Of a DNA stretch of 64,000 nucleotides, positions 11,925-22,396 are shown in pieces. Location: NCBI RefSeq assembly GCF_019649055.1, contig NW_026570237.1, forward strand, positions 1,488,001-1,552,000, given 5' to 3'. This DNA comes from Paramacrobiotus metropolitanus. Taxonomy: Eukaryota > Tardigrada > Eutardigrada > Parachela > Macrobiotidae. The stretch's first letter is position 1. Each line of letters begins with the position of its first letter. Under the pieces are notes generated by a model. It did no database searches, was not told where the DNA came from, and saw nothing but the letters and a program-made list of their open reading frames with translations. Position numbers and translations under genes: made by a program.

Positions 11925-11950
11925 ATCAAAGCTACTTCAGTAGCTTTGAT
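11925..11950. repeat. Perfect 12-bp inverted repeat with 2-nt spacer
   Basis: ATCAAAGCTACT is followed by TC and then AGTAGCTTTGAT, its exact reverse complement. It could form a hairpin or cruciform within the presumed LTR, and it lies between two copies of the CTCTACTCAGTAGAGA near-palindrome, which share the CTACT/AGTAG core. Confidence 0.85.
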
Positions 11951-12250
11951 CGCGTCAGAACAGTACAGCGTGCTCTACTCAGTAGAGACACACTGGTGCT
12001 GATCTGCTGTCGAGATCCAAACGCTCCCTTCGCCACCAAACCGTACGCGAGCCCTTTCTCGCGGAAACTTCTTCCTCACCTCGTCAATTGGACGGGAAAA
12101 CTCTCAGATTATCCTGGAGAAACACGACTCTTGCTACCATATGAGCGTGGACCTGATGAAGGTTCACGCGTAGGAACAGAATTGACGGAATTCTGCCTAC
12201 CAAAAAGCCTGGCAGTGCTATAAAAGCGCCTACGCTACAGAAAGCGAGAA

Positions 12251-12748
12251 ATGGCGTGACTGCTAGGAATTTATAACAAGACTAAATTCGATAGAATTTC
12301 CTCGTGGGCAACTCCGCATTGCTGACTGCAGCAAGCGTGGAAAAATGCGCACGTAGCCGCCACACAGTGCGGGTGCGCGCAGAACACCATGCTTTCGCCA
12401 CGCGTAAGGCGGGCGCGCAATGAACACACAACAGACTGCCAAAGCGAGGGTGTACGCATGTACGCCTGCGCTCACAGCACGTTTGCCTTAACAGCGCCTA
12501 TTCCTTTTCTACTCATTCCTTTTTGCAAGCCGTTGGAGGTCAGTGTAGTCAGTTTCCTGACATCCAAACTGGGATTTTTGTGTCACCGTCTATTCCCGAA
12601 GATGGCAGTGTGCGCGAACGACCGCGGAATACGCTCTCGTAGTCCTTTAAACCCTGCGCAGGAATAGCAACCGTCACTATCCCTTTCTCCTTGATGACAT
12701 GATGGACAGAAAAGCCCAGGAACGCAAGAACGTACCTTTCCTTTTCAG
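12251..12748. other. Intergenic, no gene seen
   Basis: Sequence between the retroelement and the end of the F-box gene. I see no supported coding region. Short open frames on both strands lack homology. A TTATAAAT on the minus strand near 12,266-12,274 could be a promoter of the retroelement, but this is weak. Confidence 0.4.
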
Positions 12749-14559
12749 TCACTCATCCACTGATCGATCATTTCCGTCAGACGACTCAGCGGCGGCAGCT
12801 TTAACGAATTCCCACAGTTGCCGCTCCAACGGCATGAACGAAAGGGCGCCGATGGGAAGCTGCGCTACCGGCACCGTCAGGTTGTAATCGACGATAGTGC
12901 ACTCCTTCCACAGGATTCGGTCACAGCACGACAGCATCAACAACATCTGCTCAGCCACTTCGGCCACTATCCACTTCAGCTCACCTACATCGTCCAGTTG
13001 GTAGTCGAGAAAACCATCGCCCGCACTACCGTAACTGCACTCGCAAAACACCAGCGTCGGCAGTTGGCTGGCGTTGCGGATGTGCTGGATAAGCTTGGCC
13101 AAATCCGTGCATCGCTGCATGTTCAGGCCCGTGACAACCACCACCCGGGTGCGGCTGTTGAGACACTTCAGCAGCCCAGCCGCCACCCAGAATGCTCCGT
13201 CTTCCTCCAGTAAATGCATTTGACTGTAAGCGCCGTCTCTTGCGGACAGGCACACATCCGGGAAGTTGGCTTCCCGAGCGAGGATTCTGTTCCACAAGGA
13301 ACAGACGCGCCGGCAGCGGAAGCGCTCGATGGAGTCCAGCGACTGGAAGATCTCCACCAACAACTTAGCTGGTAACCACCAACGACGTTTTCCGCTTTTT
13401 CGCTGACCACTGGTTTGGTTGCTCCTCATTTGACGATTCTGGTCAAATACCCAGCGCGATTCGGCTGAGTTGAAACCACCCGCCTCCTCTTTCTTCGCCC
13501 AGCAGTAAACTTCTTTCTGAAAAAAAAACCCACGTTACAAATTATTTTCCGTTGTCTCAGAGCGTATTACCGCTCTACCTACCATGTACGTATTCTCCTG
13601 CTTTTTGATAATTTTTTATTAATTCCCTTTTAAATAAGTATCGCTATCTCAACAGTAGGCATCTCCATTCAAAGGCTCACAATTCACAAAGCTATTTACT
13701 TGAATTCTGCGATTCTTCTTGAAAATGTTACTTTGTTTCGGCTTACAGTAAGTGTTAAGAGATAAAAACAGCAAAAGTTCTTTCCTGTGCTTACGTACGT
13801 TTACGACCCACATGCAGTGAGATTTACTAATACGTTGCAGCAAGAAAACATGTACCAGCAAATTACACTACGACCGCAAAATTTCAACTGTCGCCACTAG
13901 CAATGCACCGGATGACAGGAACTTGTCAGGAAGTTAGTTAGGAACGTGAAAAACGTTGAACGTACCATTTTCGTCATTTTCACTGGCCAACCGTGGTCCT
14001 GCAGATAATACACCGCTGAACCGCTCAGATTCGTGCACACCACTCCAAACCGTTTGTTCACTTCGCGCTTGAACACTTCTTTCAGCGGGTGCGATTCCCA
14101 TGCCCAGCCGACGCCGGGCAGCTTACATGAACGGATAAGATAATGATCCTCCCACACACACAGCTCCCCCCGTAAATCCTCGCCCGTGGGCGGTTGGCGT
14201 ACCTGCTCCATGGGGAAGAGCTCGCGGACAGTGCGGTCCGGCAGCTGCACTTCCACCAACTGCGCATAGTCCGGACGGTACTCGCCCATAGTGATCACCT
14301 GCCCCGGGTACCAGATCCAGGCGCCCGAGGTTGGCGACTGCAGCAGGACTTCCGCTTCGTGCGTCGCTCGGGAAAAGTTGCAGTGGGAAATGCGCTCGTA
14401 TTTGATGAATTTGGCACGCTGTTTGTCGCATCCAAAGTCAATGATCAGGCCGCCTTTGGCCTTGTTGATGACATGGCCGTGCTTCAATTTCTTCGACTTC
14501 ATGCGGACGTCCACGGCGTTCCATGCGCTCACACTGTGTTTACGGCCGCAGAACAGCAT
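12749..14559 (-). CDS. F-box protein with N-terminal Tudor/Agenet-like region
   Basis: Two exons: 14559-13966 and 13516-12749, joined in phase 0 by a GTACGT donor and a T-rich TTTCAG acceptor (449-nt intron), giving 453 residues. Residues of about 245-285 form an F-box (LPAKLLVEIFQSLDSIERF, then RRVCSLWNRIL), which normally binds SKP1 and recruits substrates to an SCF ubiquitin ligase. The N-terminal 200 residues contain two small beta-rich segments (around GHVINKAKGGLIIDFG and WYPGQVITMGEYRPDY ... ELFPMEQVRQPP) that resemble Tudor/Agenet barrels; this is tentative. The start is placed at MLFCGRKH; the upstream open frame or a small upstream exon remains possible. The C-terminal third has no recognised domain. 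It is divergently arranged with PRDM-A across about 550 bp. Confidence 0.7.
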
Positions 14560-15109
14560 CGCGAACTCCGTGGTCCGTGTCTTCGTGCCTGTGCAGATTA
14601 GCCAGAAATGAGCTGAGTACACAACAAGAGACTACCGTCAGCTGTTAAAAGTAATCTTCACCTTAACGTCTTAATCTGCGGATGCCAGCTGCGTGAACAA
14701 AAAACTGCTGACGAGTATCACAATGGAAGAACTCAAACTGCATTGAAAATTCTCAAATCAGAGGCAAATCACAGCTGATTCAAAATGACACAACGCACAG
14801 CGGCTTTTTATTACCGCACTTTTTGTGTAGGTTATTAACGTACTCGTCAGTCTGGGCGGCAGGCTAGTACGCATCCATAACAATCTTATTCTTGCTTGAC
14901 GTGTTTCTCTGCAGACTTTTTATTAGACTTTAGTAGTTTAGTGGAATTTCAGATTTCTCAGTCATTTCTGCAGATTTCAGAGTCGCTGTTTATTCCATTC
15001 GTTGGATCTTATCGCGTATTTGTTGATATTTTCCGCAGGTTTCGGTTTTTTTTTCAAATCTACCGTTTCGTCTCTACTACTCCGTTAGCATTGTGCTGAA
15101 TTCCGAAGT
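14560..15109. promoter_or_regulatory. Divergent intergenic region between the F-box gene and PRDM-A
   Basis: About 550 bp separate the two divergent start codons, so it probably holds both promoters. It is T-rich toward PRDM-A. No clear TATA box or RNA gene is seen. Confidence 0.4.
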
Positions 15110-18100
15110 ATGCAAGTCAGTTCGAGTGCGTTGCCACTCTTGCCTGACGGGGAGAGTTTTCACGACAGTCTTTGTGAGTATCTCTTCGTCCGTTCGTTAG
15201 ACATACATATCATCATTATTGCATAAAAAAAGATAGATTACTGGAAAAAAGATCAGTATTAAATTGAGAACCGCCTGTGATGTCGCTGCAGTGTTGCAGT
15301 GGCTGCAGATGTGCGTCAATTCTGCATAGTGCGTACTGCGTAGTGCTTGCATGTGTCGATTGATTAACGTTGCGATCTCGATGTTATCATGTTACCTTGC
15401 AGATTGCGAGAAGTGTCAGTGCTTCCTGCCAGAGCCGTGCTGGCAGCACGCAGTGCTCGTCCAGGACGGATACAGTCTCCCGCTGGCCTTTGCTAGTTTG
15501 CCAGATGTGCTGGCCTTCCATAATGACGACCAACACCAGAATGTGTTGCAGCCTACGGATAACAGCACTTGTCGTGGTAAGCGTTAAATTGTTAGTGCAG
15601 TACCTGTTGGAGTCAGCTGCTCTCGCTGATTTGCTGTGAATACTGTTGATGTGTTCGTTTTTCGTGAACTTTTTATTTTTAACTTTTTGTAAAATTATTT
15701 CGCCTTTGTGCGATATTTGCAGTTTTTCTTTAAAAATAGTTTAATTACCGTACTTTCCCCCATATATGCATGTTCGCTCGGTACACTGTATATTCATGTT
15801 AGCGCAGATTGACAGCTCTGCATTGAAGTGATTTAACCCGTTGCTTATATTTTAAGAATCAAATTAATCGGTTAAACCGTTGCTTTAGAAATACTCCTGC
15901 TCCTTCTTTTTGTCGTTTATATTTTTATACCGGTGTTTATTCCACTGTGGTTGTCTGAAAAAAGCTGGTAGAATTGTTGTTTATCGTTTGTGTGGTAATC
16001 TGTACTTCTATCCCTGTTTTGTACAGTTTTGTGTTTACCATTTAAATTTTCAGCTGGCGTTTTCTTTTCCGTAGCAGTTTGACAAGGCGGTAAAATTTTA
16101 CAGGTCCATCGGTTGTGGCACGAACGGCCATCCTTGCGCAGACAGTATTCGGACCATTTATCGCACCTGTATGCGATGCCGGTGTAGCGCATTCGCGGAC
16201 ATTCTCGTCTTCAGACGGGCAGTGTGTGACGTTCAGTCTGGAGAACGATCGTTGGTGCAACTGGATGAAGTTGGTCAGGACGGTTGACCACGGCCAGCAC
16301 AATCTCCGCGTCTTCATCCGCCAACACAAAGTCCTCTTTGTCGCCGTCAAGGTCATTCTTCCCGGCGAAGAACTCACGCTGACGCTGTATAAGCATGACC
16401 GGAAGGAAATCCACGACAACGACTTGCACTGTGCACCCATGGGTAAGCTTAGGCCCGCAGCCTCGAAACCTGGCAGGTGTGAATCATCTGATTTTTGCTT
16501 ATATCCTTTTGCTTGTATTTGCTTATGATTTTAGTCGTCTGATTTGTGCTGAGCTGATTTTGTTTATATCTGATTTTTGCATTATTTTGTGGTGTGTTTC
16601 ATTTCGAAAATCTTCTTATTCAAGTATGGTGTGGAGTATCAACTATGCGTGCTCGCATTCGTGTTTTGAACACTGTTTTCTCGTTTTCTTATGTTTTCTT
16701 ATGTCTTTAGATTGTGTGAGCGGCGGTACTGATGATGGCTGCAGTATTAAGTGCGAGGACGATGCGAACGGATCGTCGGCGGAAATTCTGCTATGTGTGC
16801 CGGCTACCTCTTTTTCCGCGGCCGCGCAACCTTTGGCGCAGCCTGATCCTCTTGATCTCTTACCACTATCCCAGCCGCTCCCACTTGAACCAAATCAGGA
16901 AGTATCTGACGCACAGCCGGCGTTGAGCACTTTCCATAGAGAAGATTCTCCCGAATATCCGTTCCCCTCCTCCTTTCCTGCATCTCAGCCGATGGATGCG
17001 ATGGCGGAAGAAGTCGCCCTTCAGCCGAATAAAAGTGAAGGGGAAAGCGAAGCCGCTGTTCTGCCGAAACGTTCATATTCCCTTCGCTCACGCAATGGGA
17101 AAAGCGGTAGCACGCCGTACAACGACCCAGATGCTTTTGACAGCGCAACCGATGATGATAATTTTCAGTTATCCGCAGATGCCTGTACGACGACTTAAAA
17201 TGCTTTACTTGCATGAAGTACAGATTTAATTCTACCGGTTTTCTGTGTTGTTGAATGTAGATTCGTCCTCTTCCGCATCGGACCGCTGCAGTGAATCAGA
17301 GTCAGATTTGACGGAAACGGCACAAAACCGCGCGAAAGGTAATCAGGCTTTTGCGATGGGACTGATGTAGGATTGATGTCTTTATCTCTGAACATTTTTG
17401 CAGAGCGGCGCTTGCGAACGCGGCCTGCCAAACAAACGAATCCAGCAGGTGGGAAGGTAAGAGGAAAACGCAAGACGAACGGTACCACACCGAAAGGGAA
17501 ACGCACCGCAAAACACTTCGGTGGGTCTTAGAAAAATCGTTTGATCCTCGTTAAAGCAGACGTGGAATATAGCGGGACTGACTCTTTTGTAGAATCGATA
17601 TGTCAGCAAGTGAAGGCCGTGATCGCGGTGAATCCCTTCCAGTATCCCGCTGGAGAGCAACGCTGGCAAGCGTATTCCGCCGCTGCGGATATGTTGTCGC
17701 CAGACTTACTTTCACGGACGAAGAAGCTGGCGATCGATGGACAGTTACTGCGCACGAACACACAGAGCCGGCTGCGTGAATTCGAAAAAGCTGAAAACAG
17801 CAATCGGACCGTTGGATTGCCTACAGAATACATTGCTTTGATGAAGCAACTTGTTGAACTACGCGGTCGCTCGAAAACAGATGAAAATATCAGGAAATTG
17901 AAGGCGGTTATTCAAGTTAATCCCTTCCAGTTTTCATCAGCAAGTGAGTGCCGTGTGGCTTGGAAGGTGGCATGCCAGTCGTATATGGATGAGGATGCTG
18001 ACGTTGACAAGCCGGAGGAAAATTTTATAAAACTGCGGAAATACGTGCAGTTGCAGTTGGACGATTATCCCAGACTGTTGGATCGCTACAACGACGCTGT

Positions 18101-19691
18101 CGCCGATGATAAAGAACGCGAATATATGCAGCTCCTGCAGGTGATCGTGAAGTTGGCCGGAAAAGATTACGGTGGCGATGTAGATAGCTTAAATCAGCAG
18201 AAAGATGGGGATGCGGCTGATGCAAACGCTGCCACCGGCAAAAAGCTCGTGCTGACCAGACCGCGTCCAAAGAAGAAGGGCTATCAACACGACACGTTTT
18301 TCCCCAGCTACATTTACCGTTTCGTGTGTTGGGAGTGCTCTGTGCATTTCAAGGACGAAAATTTATTGAAATTGCATGAATTACAGCATACTGATTCATC
18401 CGGGGAAGCTGCCGGCTCTCGTGATTGTCCAGTGTGTGAGCGATCGTTCGACAAGCTGACCAGTTTATTACTACACGTTCTGGACCACAGTGTCAAAGCC
18501 GCGCAGATTACTCATTACATCCCGACTGCTGATCCCAACATCTTGAGCTTCGCATCCAAAACGGCAGCTCCGATGGATGTGCTGGCGCAAAACCATGACG
18601 CGCATGAAACTTGCTTCATGTACAGTTGCGGAGTGAAGTATTGTGGACTGCGATTCTGCACGGAGTCATTGTGCGATCTGCACCAACTCAGTCACAACGT
18701 GCCAGATAATTACCAAGGCGATGTTTTCTGTGCTGCGTGCAGTTTCCAAGCCGAAAATGCGAGGGATTTGCTGAATCACGTCGGTCGACATGCAGCGAAA
18801 GTCAACGATCGGAAACTGTGCCGTATGTGTGGAGAATTTGTGGAGCATATGGCCCAGCATGTCCAGTATATGCACAAGGAAGCATATCTCCAGTATGAAG
18901 CTCGTCTGGCTGTTTCCTGCGACCAGTGTGAGAAACGACTTCGGACGCCTATCCATCTCGCCACGCATAAACTTGTAAGTGCCACCAGGTGTTTTGCAGT
19001 TCGTTCTGCAAATTGTTATCGCGGAATTCGCAGCGCGAAGGTGATACGATCTTGTTTTCTGCACGTCGTTTCTGAATAGCTGTTTTTGTGTTTTTAGTAT
19101 GCACACAAAAATATACAAGGATTTAGATGTCTGGTCTGCGCTAAACAGTTCCCAAATTCCCACCAACTGTACGCGCACACAAAACAGGAGCATAAAGAGG
19201 GTCTCACATGTATGGTCTGCAAGAAAAGCTACCGAAAATATGTCGCCTTATATAGTCACGCGAGAACGCATAAGGAGGTCCATGTCTGCGACACTTGTGG
19301 CTCCGTGTTCCGCCTTAAGATCAACCTGGATCGACATCAGATAACTCACCGGTCGGACTATTCCTTCAAATGTGATTTGTGCGGAAAGTCCTTTAAGAGA
19401 TCCAGCAACCTCGGTCAGCATAAAATGGTGGTTCACACGGATAAGGTGCGGAAGCAGCGCAAAGCCAAACGGGACGAACTGCGCCGGATGGGCGTGGTCA
19501 GCGACTACAAGTGCCCGCGGCAGAAGATGCGCTACGAAGAATTCCCTTATAAATGCGAAGAATGCCGGCTCGGCTGGATGCTGCTGGGTAATCTGCAGCA
19601 GCATCAACGGAAGAAGCATTCCCAGAGTGACGCAAATGTGCAAAGCGCTAAGAGTCATCCGGTATCTTCTTCTAGTGGATCCTTTAACTAA
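15110..19691 (+). CDS. PRDM-like protein (PRDM-A): zinc knuckle, PR/SET domain, C2H2 zinc fingers
   Basis: Eight exons (15110-15173, 15403-15576, 16104-16442, 16711-17184, 17261-17338, 17404-17520, about 17593-18974, 19098-19691) read through in phase to 1,073 residues. Exons 1-2 give YCEKCQCFLPEPCWQH followed by LPLAFASLPDVLAF, matching the zinc-knuckle/pre-PR segment of PRDM9 and PRDM11 (YCEMCQ). Exon 3 holds the PR/SET domain (VFGPFIAPVCD, CNWMKLVRTVDHGQHNL, VILPGEELTLTLY). Exons 4-6 are disordered and basic at the end. Exon 7 starts with two NPFQ modules of about 90 residues, then six C2H2-type fingers; exon 8 adds five more. PRDM proteins act in the nucleus on chromatin, some as H3 lysine methyltransferases; activity here is untested. 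The exon-7 acceptor could also be at 17561, in the same frame. Confidence 0.82.
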
Positions 19692-20169
19692 CACGAGGGT
19701 GAATTGATTAGTTTTCAAAAACATCCGATGTGTGGGGGATTTCTTGAATTTTCGGATTTGTGCTTGGCAGCGTGGAGAGAAATCGGATATTGTGATTGCC
19801 GGCATCTGCGCTCATGTGATGGCTACCGAATTTCCTGTTTTGTTACTCAGTATTTATTGTGCTGTTTCTTACAATGAATTAAGAAGATCGTGAATTCTGA
19901 TTACATAAGGGTATGACTTTTTTATCGCATACACAGCGCATGATACGCTCCTGTACGAGAAAAATCTATTCTTTAATCAAATTGCTAGTCAAAATATTCT
20001 ATACACCGCCAGCCACTCCAGTCGGCATCTGGAATGTGTCTTATGCACAGCAAATTCCGCTTTCTTACAAATCAGTCACTAAACACAGAACTGTAAGAAT
20101 AAATTGATATCGTATCATTAAAAAAATATGTACAGTAATCAGTAAAATTCCCGATAAAGCACAAAGCAA
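19692..20169. other. 3' flank between PRDM-A and the convergent charged-repeat gene
   Basis: AT-rich sequence holding the PRDM-A 3' UTR; an AATAAA lies near 20,098. No gene is seen. Confidence 0.5.
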
Positions 20170-21480
20170 TCACTCCTTGCGCTGCCGGCCGGCGCCCTGC
20201 TCGTTCTCTTTCTCCTTCCACTTCTCCCGCCCCTCCTCCTGCTCCTCCGCCAGCTGCCGCTCCGTCCGCGCATCCGCCTCATCCCGGTCCAGCAGCTGCT
20301 CCGTCAGCTGGCCCATGCCGCCGCCGTCGGAACTAGACTGAGCGCCCGATGTGCTGCGCCTCGAGCTCTCCCACAACACCGTCTGCTGGGTGCTCTGCGC
20401 CGGCGACCGCTTCGCATCCGCTTCATCCTTCTTTTCTTCAATATTGTCCTCATCATCTTCCTCCTGCCGTTCATTTTTCCGGGATTTTTTGGACGTCGAT
20501 GGTTCATCATGTTTATTTTTCTTCCCTTTTTCCGCCTCCTTTTTCGCCATTGACTGATTTTTCACTTTATCATTCACTTGATTTTCTTCATCGTCTTCCC
20601 CATCGTTCTCCTGCTGCCGCATATTTTTCCCCGATTTTTTGGACGACGACTTCTCCTCCTCTTCCTTTTTCTTCCCACTTTTTCCTTCCTTTTTCACAGT
20701 TGACTGATTTTGCACTTCATCACGCTCCCCATTTTTCTCATCGTCTTCTCCATCATTCTCCTGATGCCGCGCATTTTTCCCGGATTTTTTCGACACGGAT
20801 TCCTCTTCCTGTTTATTTTTCTTCCCACTTTTCCCTTCCTCTTCCCGCTCCTGAATTTTTCCATCCTTTTTCTTTTCGGGCGCTTCCGATTTCTCCGTTT
20901 TCTCGTCTTTTCCGCTATCTTTTTCTGACTGTTTTTCCTTCTCCTGTTTTTTCTTGAGCAACCCGTACGGGAGTTCATCCTGTCGGCCCGTATCCTTGGG
21001 ATCCCACTTCTTCAGCCGCTCATCCTTGGACAGTAACTCGCGGCTCTTGGCGTCCACGTCCCGCTCGTCAAACCCAATATCATCCAGTTTAATGTAGCCG
21101 CCGGTGTCGGCGGACGCCTCTTCCCAGCGCGGATGCATCATCCGGGCCATCCGCTGGGGATCCGCTTTCACGCCGGGCTCGAAGGGTTTTGCAGGGGGTG
21201 GAGGGAGTTTGTCCGCTTCTTCTTCAAAAACACGGTTCACTTCACTGGCCGTCGAGGCGGGCGGTTGCCGGTCCGCAGCCTTATCCGATTTGTGGCGAAC
21301 GGCGAAAATGGAAGGGATGAACGCACCACGGAATGATCCCTTCGTAACACAATCATTTTGGAGAAATGCACTAGAATGCCATTGACGAGATGAATGGGTA
21401 ACGAGATAAGAAGATACTCCACATTCAAACCCTCGCGTGCAGTTCGATACAGATCTGCTCAATAATCGAGCAAGGCTCAT
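20170..21480 (-). CDS. Charged-repeat protein with probable mitochondrial targeting sequence
   Basis: A single open frame of 436 residues. The first about 65 residues are rich in Arg, Ser and hydrophobics with almost no acids (MSLARLLSRSVSNCTRG start), like a mitochondrial presequence. A short conserved-looking stretch follows (PPPPAKPFEPGVKADP, then MMHPRWEEASADTGGYIKLD). The rest is extremely rich in Lys, Glu, Asp, Ser and Gln. It contains about three imperfect units of about 50 residues built around KKSGKN, QENDGEDDE and VKKEGKSGKK. It is hydrophilic, has no membrane segment and is predicted disordered. Mitochondrial LEA-like desiccation proteins have a similar overall look, but no LEA motif is recognised, so that idea is only a guess. 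It lies between the convergent PRDM duplicates. Confidence 0.7.
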   Translation of the reverse strand: MSLARLLSRSVSNCTRGFECGVSSYLVTHSSRQWHSSAFLQNDCVTKGSFRGAFIPSIFAVRHKSDKAADRQPPASTASEVNRVFEEEADKLPPPPAKPFEPGVKADPQRMARMMHPRWEEASADTGGYIKLDDIGFDERDVDAKSRELLSKDERLKKWDPKDTGRQDELPYGLLKKKQEKEKQSEKDSGKDEKTEKSEAPEKKKDGKIQEREEEGKSGKKNKQEEESVSKKSGKNARHQENDGEDDEKNGERDEVQNQSTVKKEGKSGKKKEEEEKSSSKKSGKNMRQQENDGEDDEENQVNDKVKNQSMAKKEAEKGKKNKHDEPSTSKKSRKNERQEEDDEDNIEEKKDEADAKRSPAQSTQQTVLWESSRRSTSGAQSSSDGGGMGQLTEQLLDRDEADARTERQLAEEQEEGREKWKEKENEQGAGRQRKE

Positions 21481-22396
21481 TTTTGGACAGATGAAATCTC
21501 AAATCCGAAGATGAAAGCTAAAAGTAAAAGCAAAATGTAGAGTGGTACACTGAAAAACAGATTGCAGCTGCCACTATGAGGACATTTGCATGTTTTACTT
21601 TCATCAACTGTACGGAACACAAGGACAAAAATTTGAAGTTTTCAAATTTTTAACTCCAAAAACCAAAATTCGCATTTTTCATGAATGACGAAGTCAGCAA
21701 AGTGAAGTAAACAAACGAGATGAAACGACACAAACAAACGAGCGTGTGCGGTGTGCTGGAAAATCCCAGAATCGAAACTATCCTAAGCGCCACCTGATGG
21801 AGGCAGGCTGCCGCCATAATTAACAGTCGAACACGGTAAAAATCTTTATAAGAACTTAAGAAGGTACTAAACACCGGAAAAAAGGTGCGGTAACACCGGA
21901 AATGCCGCCAGTTTTAACGAAAAAATAAAGCGTCAGTGTTTTTAGTTACCTTCGAATCACAGGCGATTACTAATTTCTGCATAAAATTTTTTGAGAAGCA
22001 ATGTCGTAAGTTCATAACCCAATAGCACGTAATTGTTGACCCTGTGAGCTGTGGAAATCTCTCCTAAAGTAACACATCATAGCTGAAATATCAGCTGATC
22101 CAACAGCGATGTCTTTTCCAGTACCGACGAGGAAACTTTGTAAATCAATATACAGCCAAAACGTAGAGTAGAAATAATTTTTATTCGCACCTTATGCATA
22201 CGACCTCGTACAATCCGAAAGAAAAATTATTATATTATGCAGAAAGTGAGAAAGATCTAGATATATATGTACAATATTTATATAAATTGCAGTCTGGAGA
22301 CAAGTGAAGCTTCAAAACCAATGTAATATCCGGAAGAATTATACCAATGGCAATTAATACTCCGGCAGCTTGACATCGTTATCATTCTCGGCCGAT
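21481..22396. other. Intergenic, AT-rich
   Basis: Holds the upstream region of the charged-repeat gene and the 3' flank of PRDM-B. No coding region or RNA gene is seen. Confidence 0.5.

Larger units (their letters stand above)
1..12250 (-). mobile_element. Ty3/gypsy-type LTR retrotransposon fossil, 5' part
   Basis: Reading along the minus strand, the order is leader/LTR (about 12,250-10,793), long coiled coil, gag-like part, Gly-rich nucleocapsid with a CCHC knuckle, repeat-rich region, aspartic protease, long charged region and RT-RNase H. The RNase H part still reads open at the left edge, so integrase and the 3' LTR lie outside. The RT carries YIDD and FLGLANYYRKF motifs typical of the Ty3/gypsy group. 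The coding blocks lie in several different frames with roughly seven changes of frame, so it looks broken, although some frame changes could be the family's normal read-through. The open stretches are long and the RT is well preserved, which suggests a fairly young copy. The LTR limits and target duplication cannot be set because the partner LTR is missing. It is unusually large upstream of the RT (about 9.5 kb) and is full of AAAGGTCA motifs. Confidence 0.85.
10793..12250 (-). mobile_element. Retrotransposon leader and probable 5' LTR region
   Basis: This stretch is non-coding. Between 10,852 and 11,211 eight AAAGGTCA copies (at about 10852, 10890, 10928, 10971, 11018, 11052, 11172 and 11203) stand on the plus strand, mostly 34-47 bp apart. 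Farther right are GC-rich sequence, two copies of a near-palindrome CTCTACTCAGTAGAGA (about 11799 and 11970) and a perfect 12-bp inverted repeat. A TATAAAAG on the plus strand lies at 12219-12226. The LTR edges and the primer-binding site could not be fixed. Confidence 0.5.

Noticed and set aside
11690-12223. A 177-codon plus-strand open frame in the presumed LTR
   Set aside because: It runs through hairpins and repeats, has no recognisable domain and lies opposite to the element's sense; most likely chance.
12219-12226. TATAAAAG on the plus strand near the right edge of the retroelement
   Set aside because: It points away from the element's sense and no plus-strand gene follows; kept only as a note.
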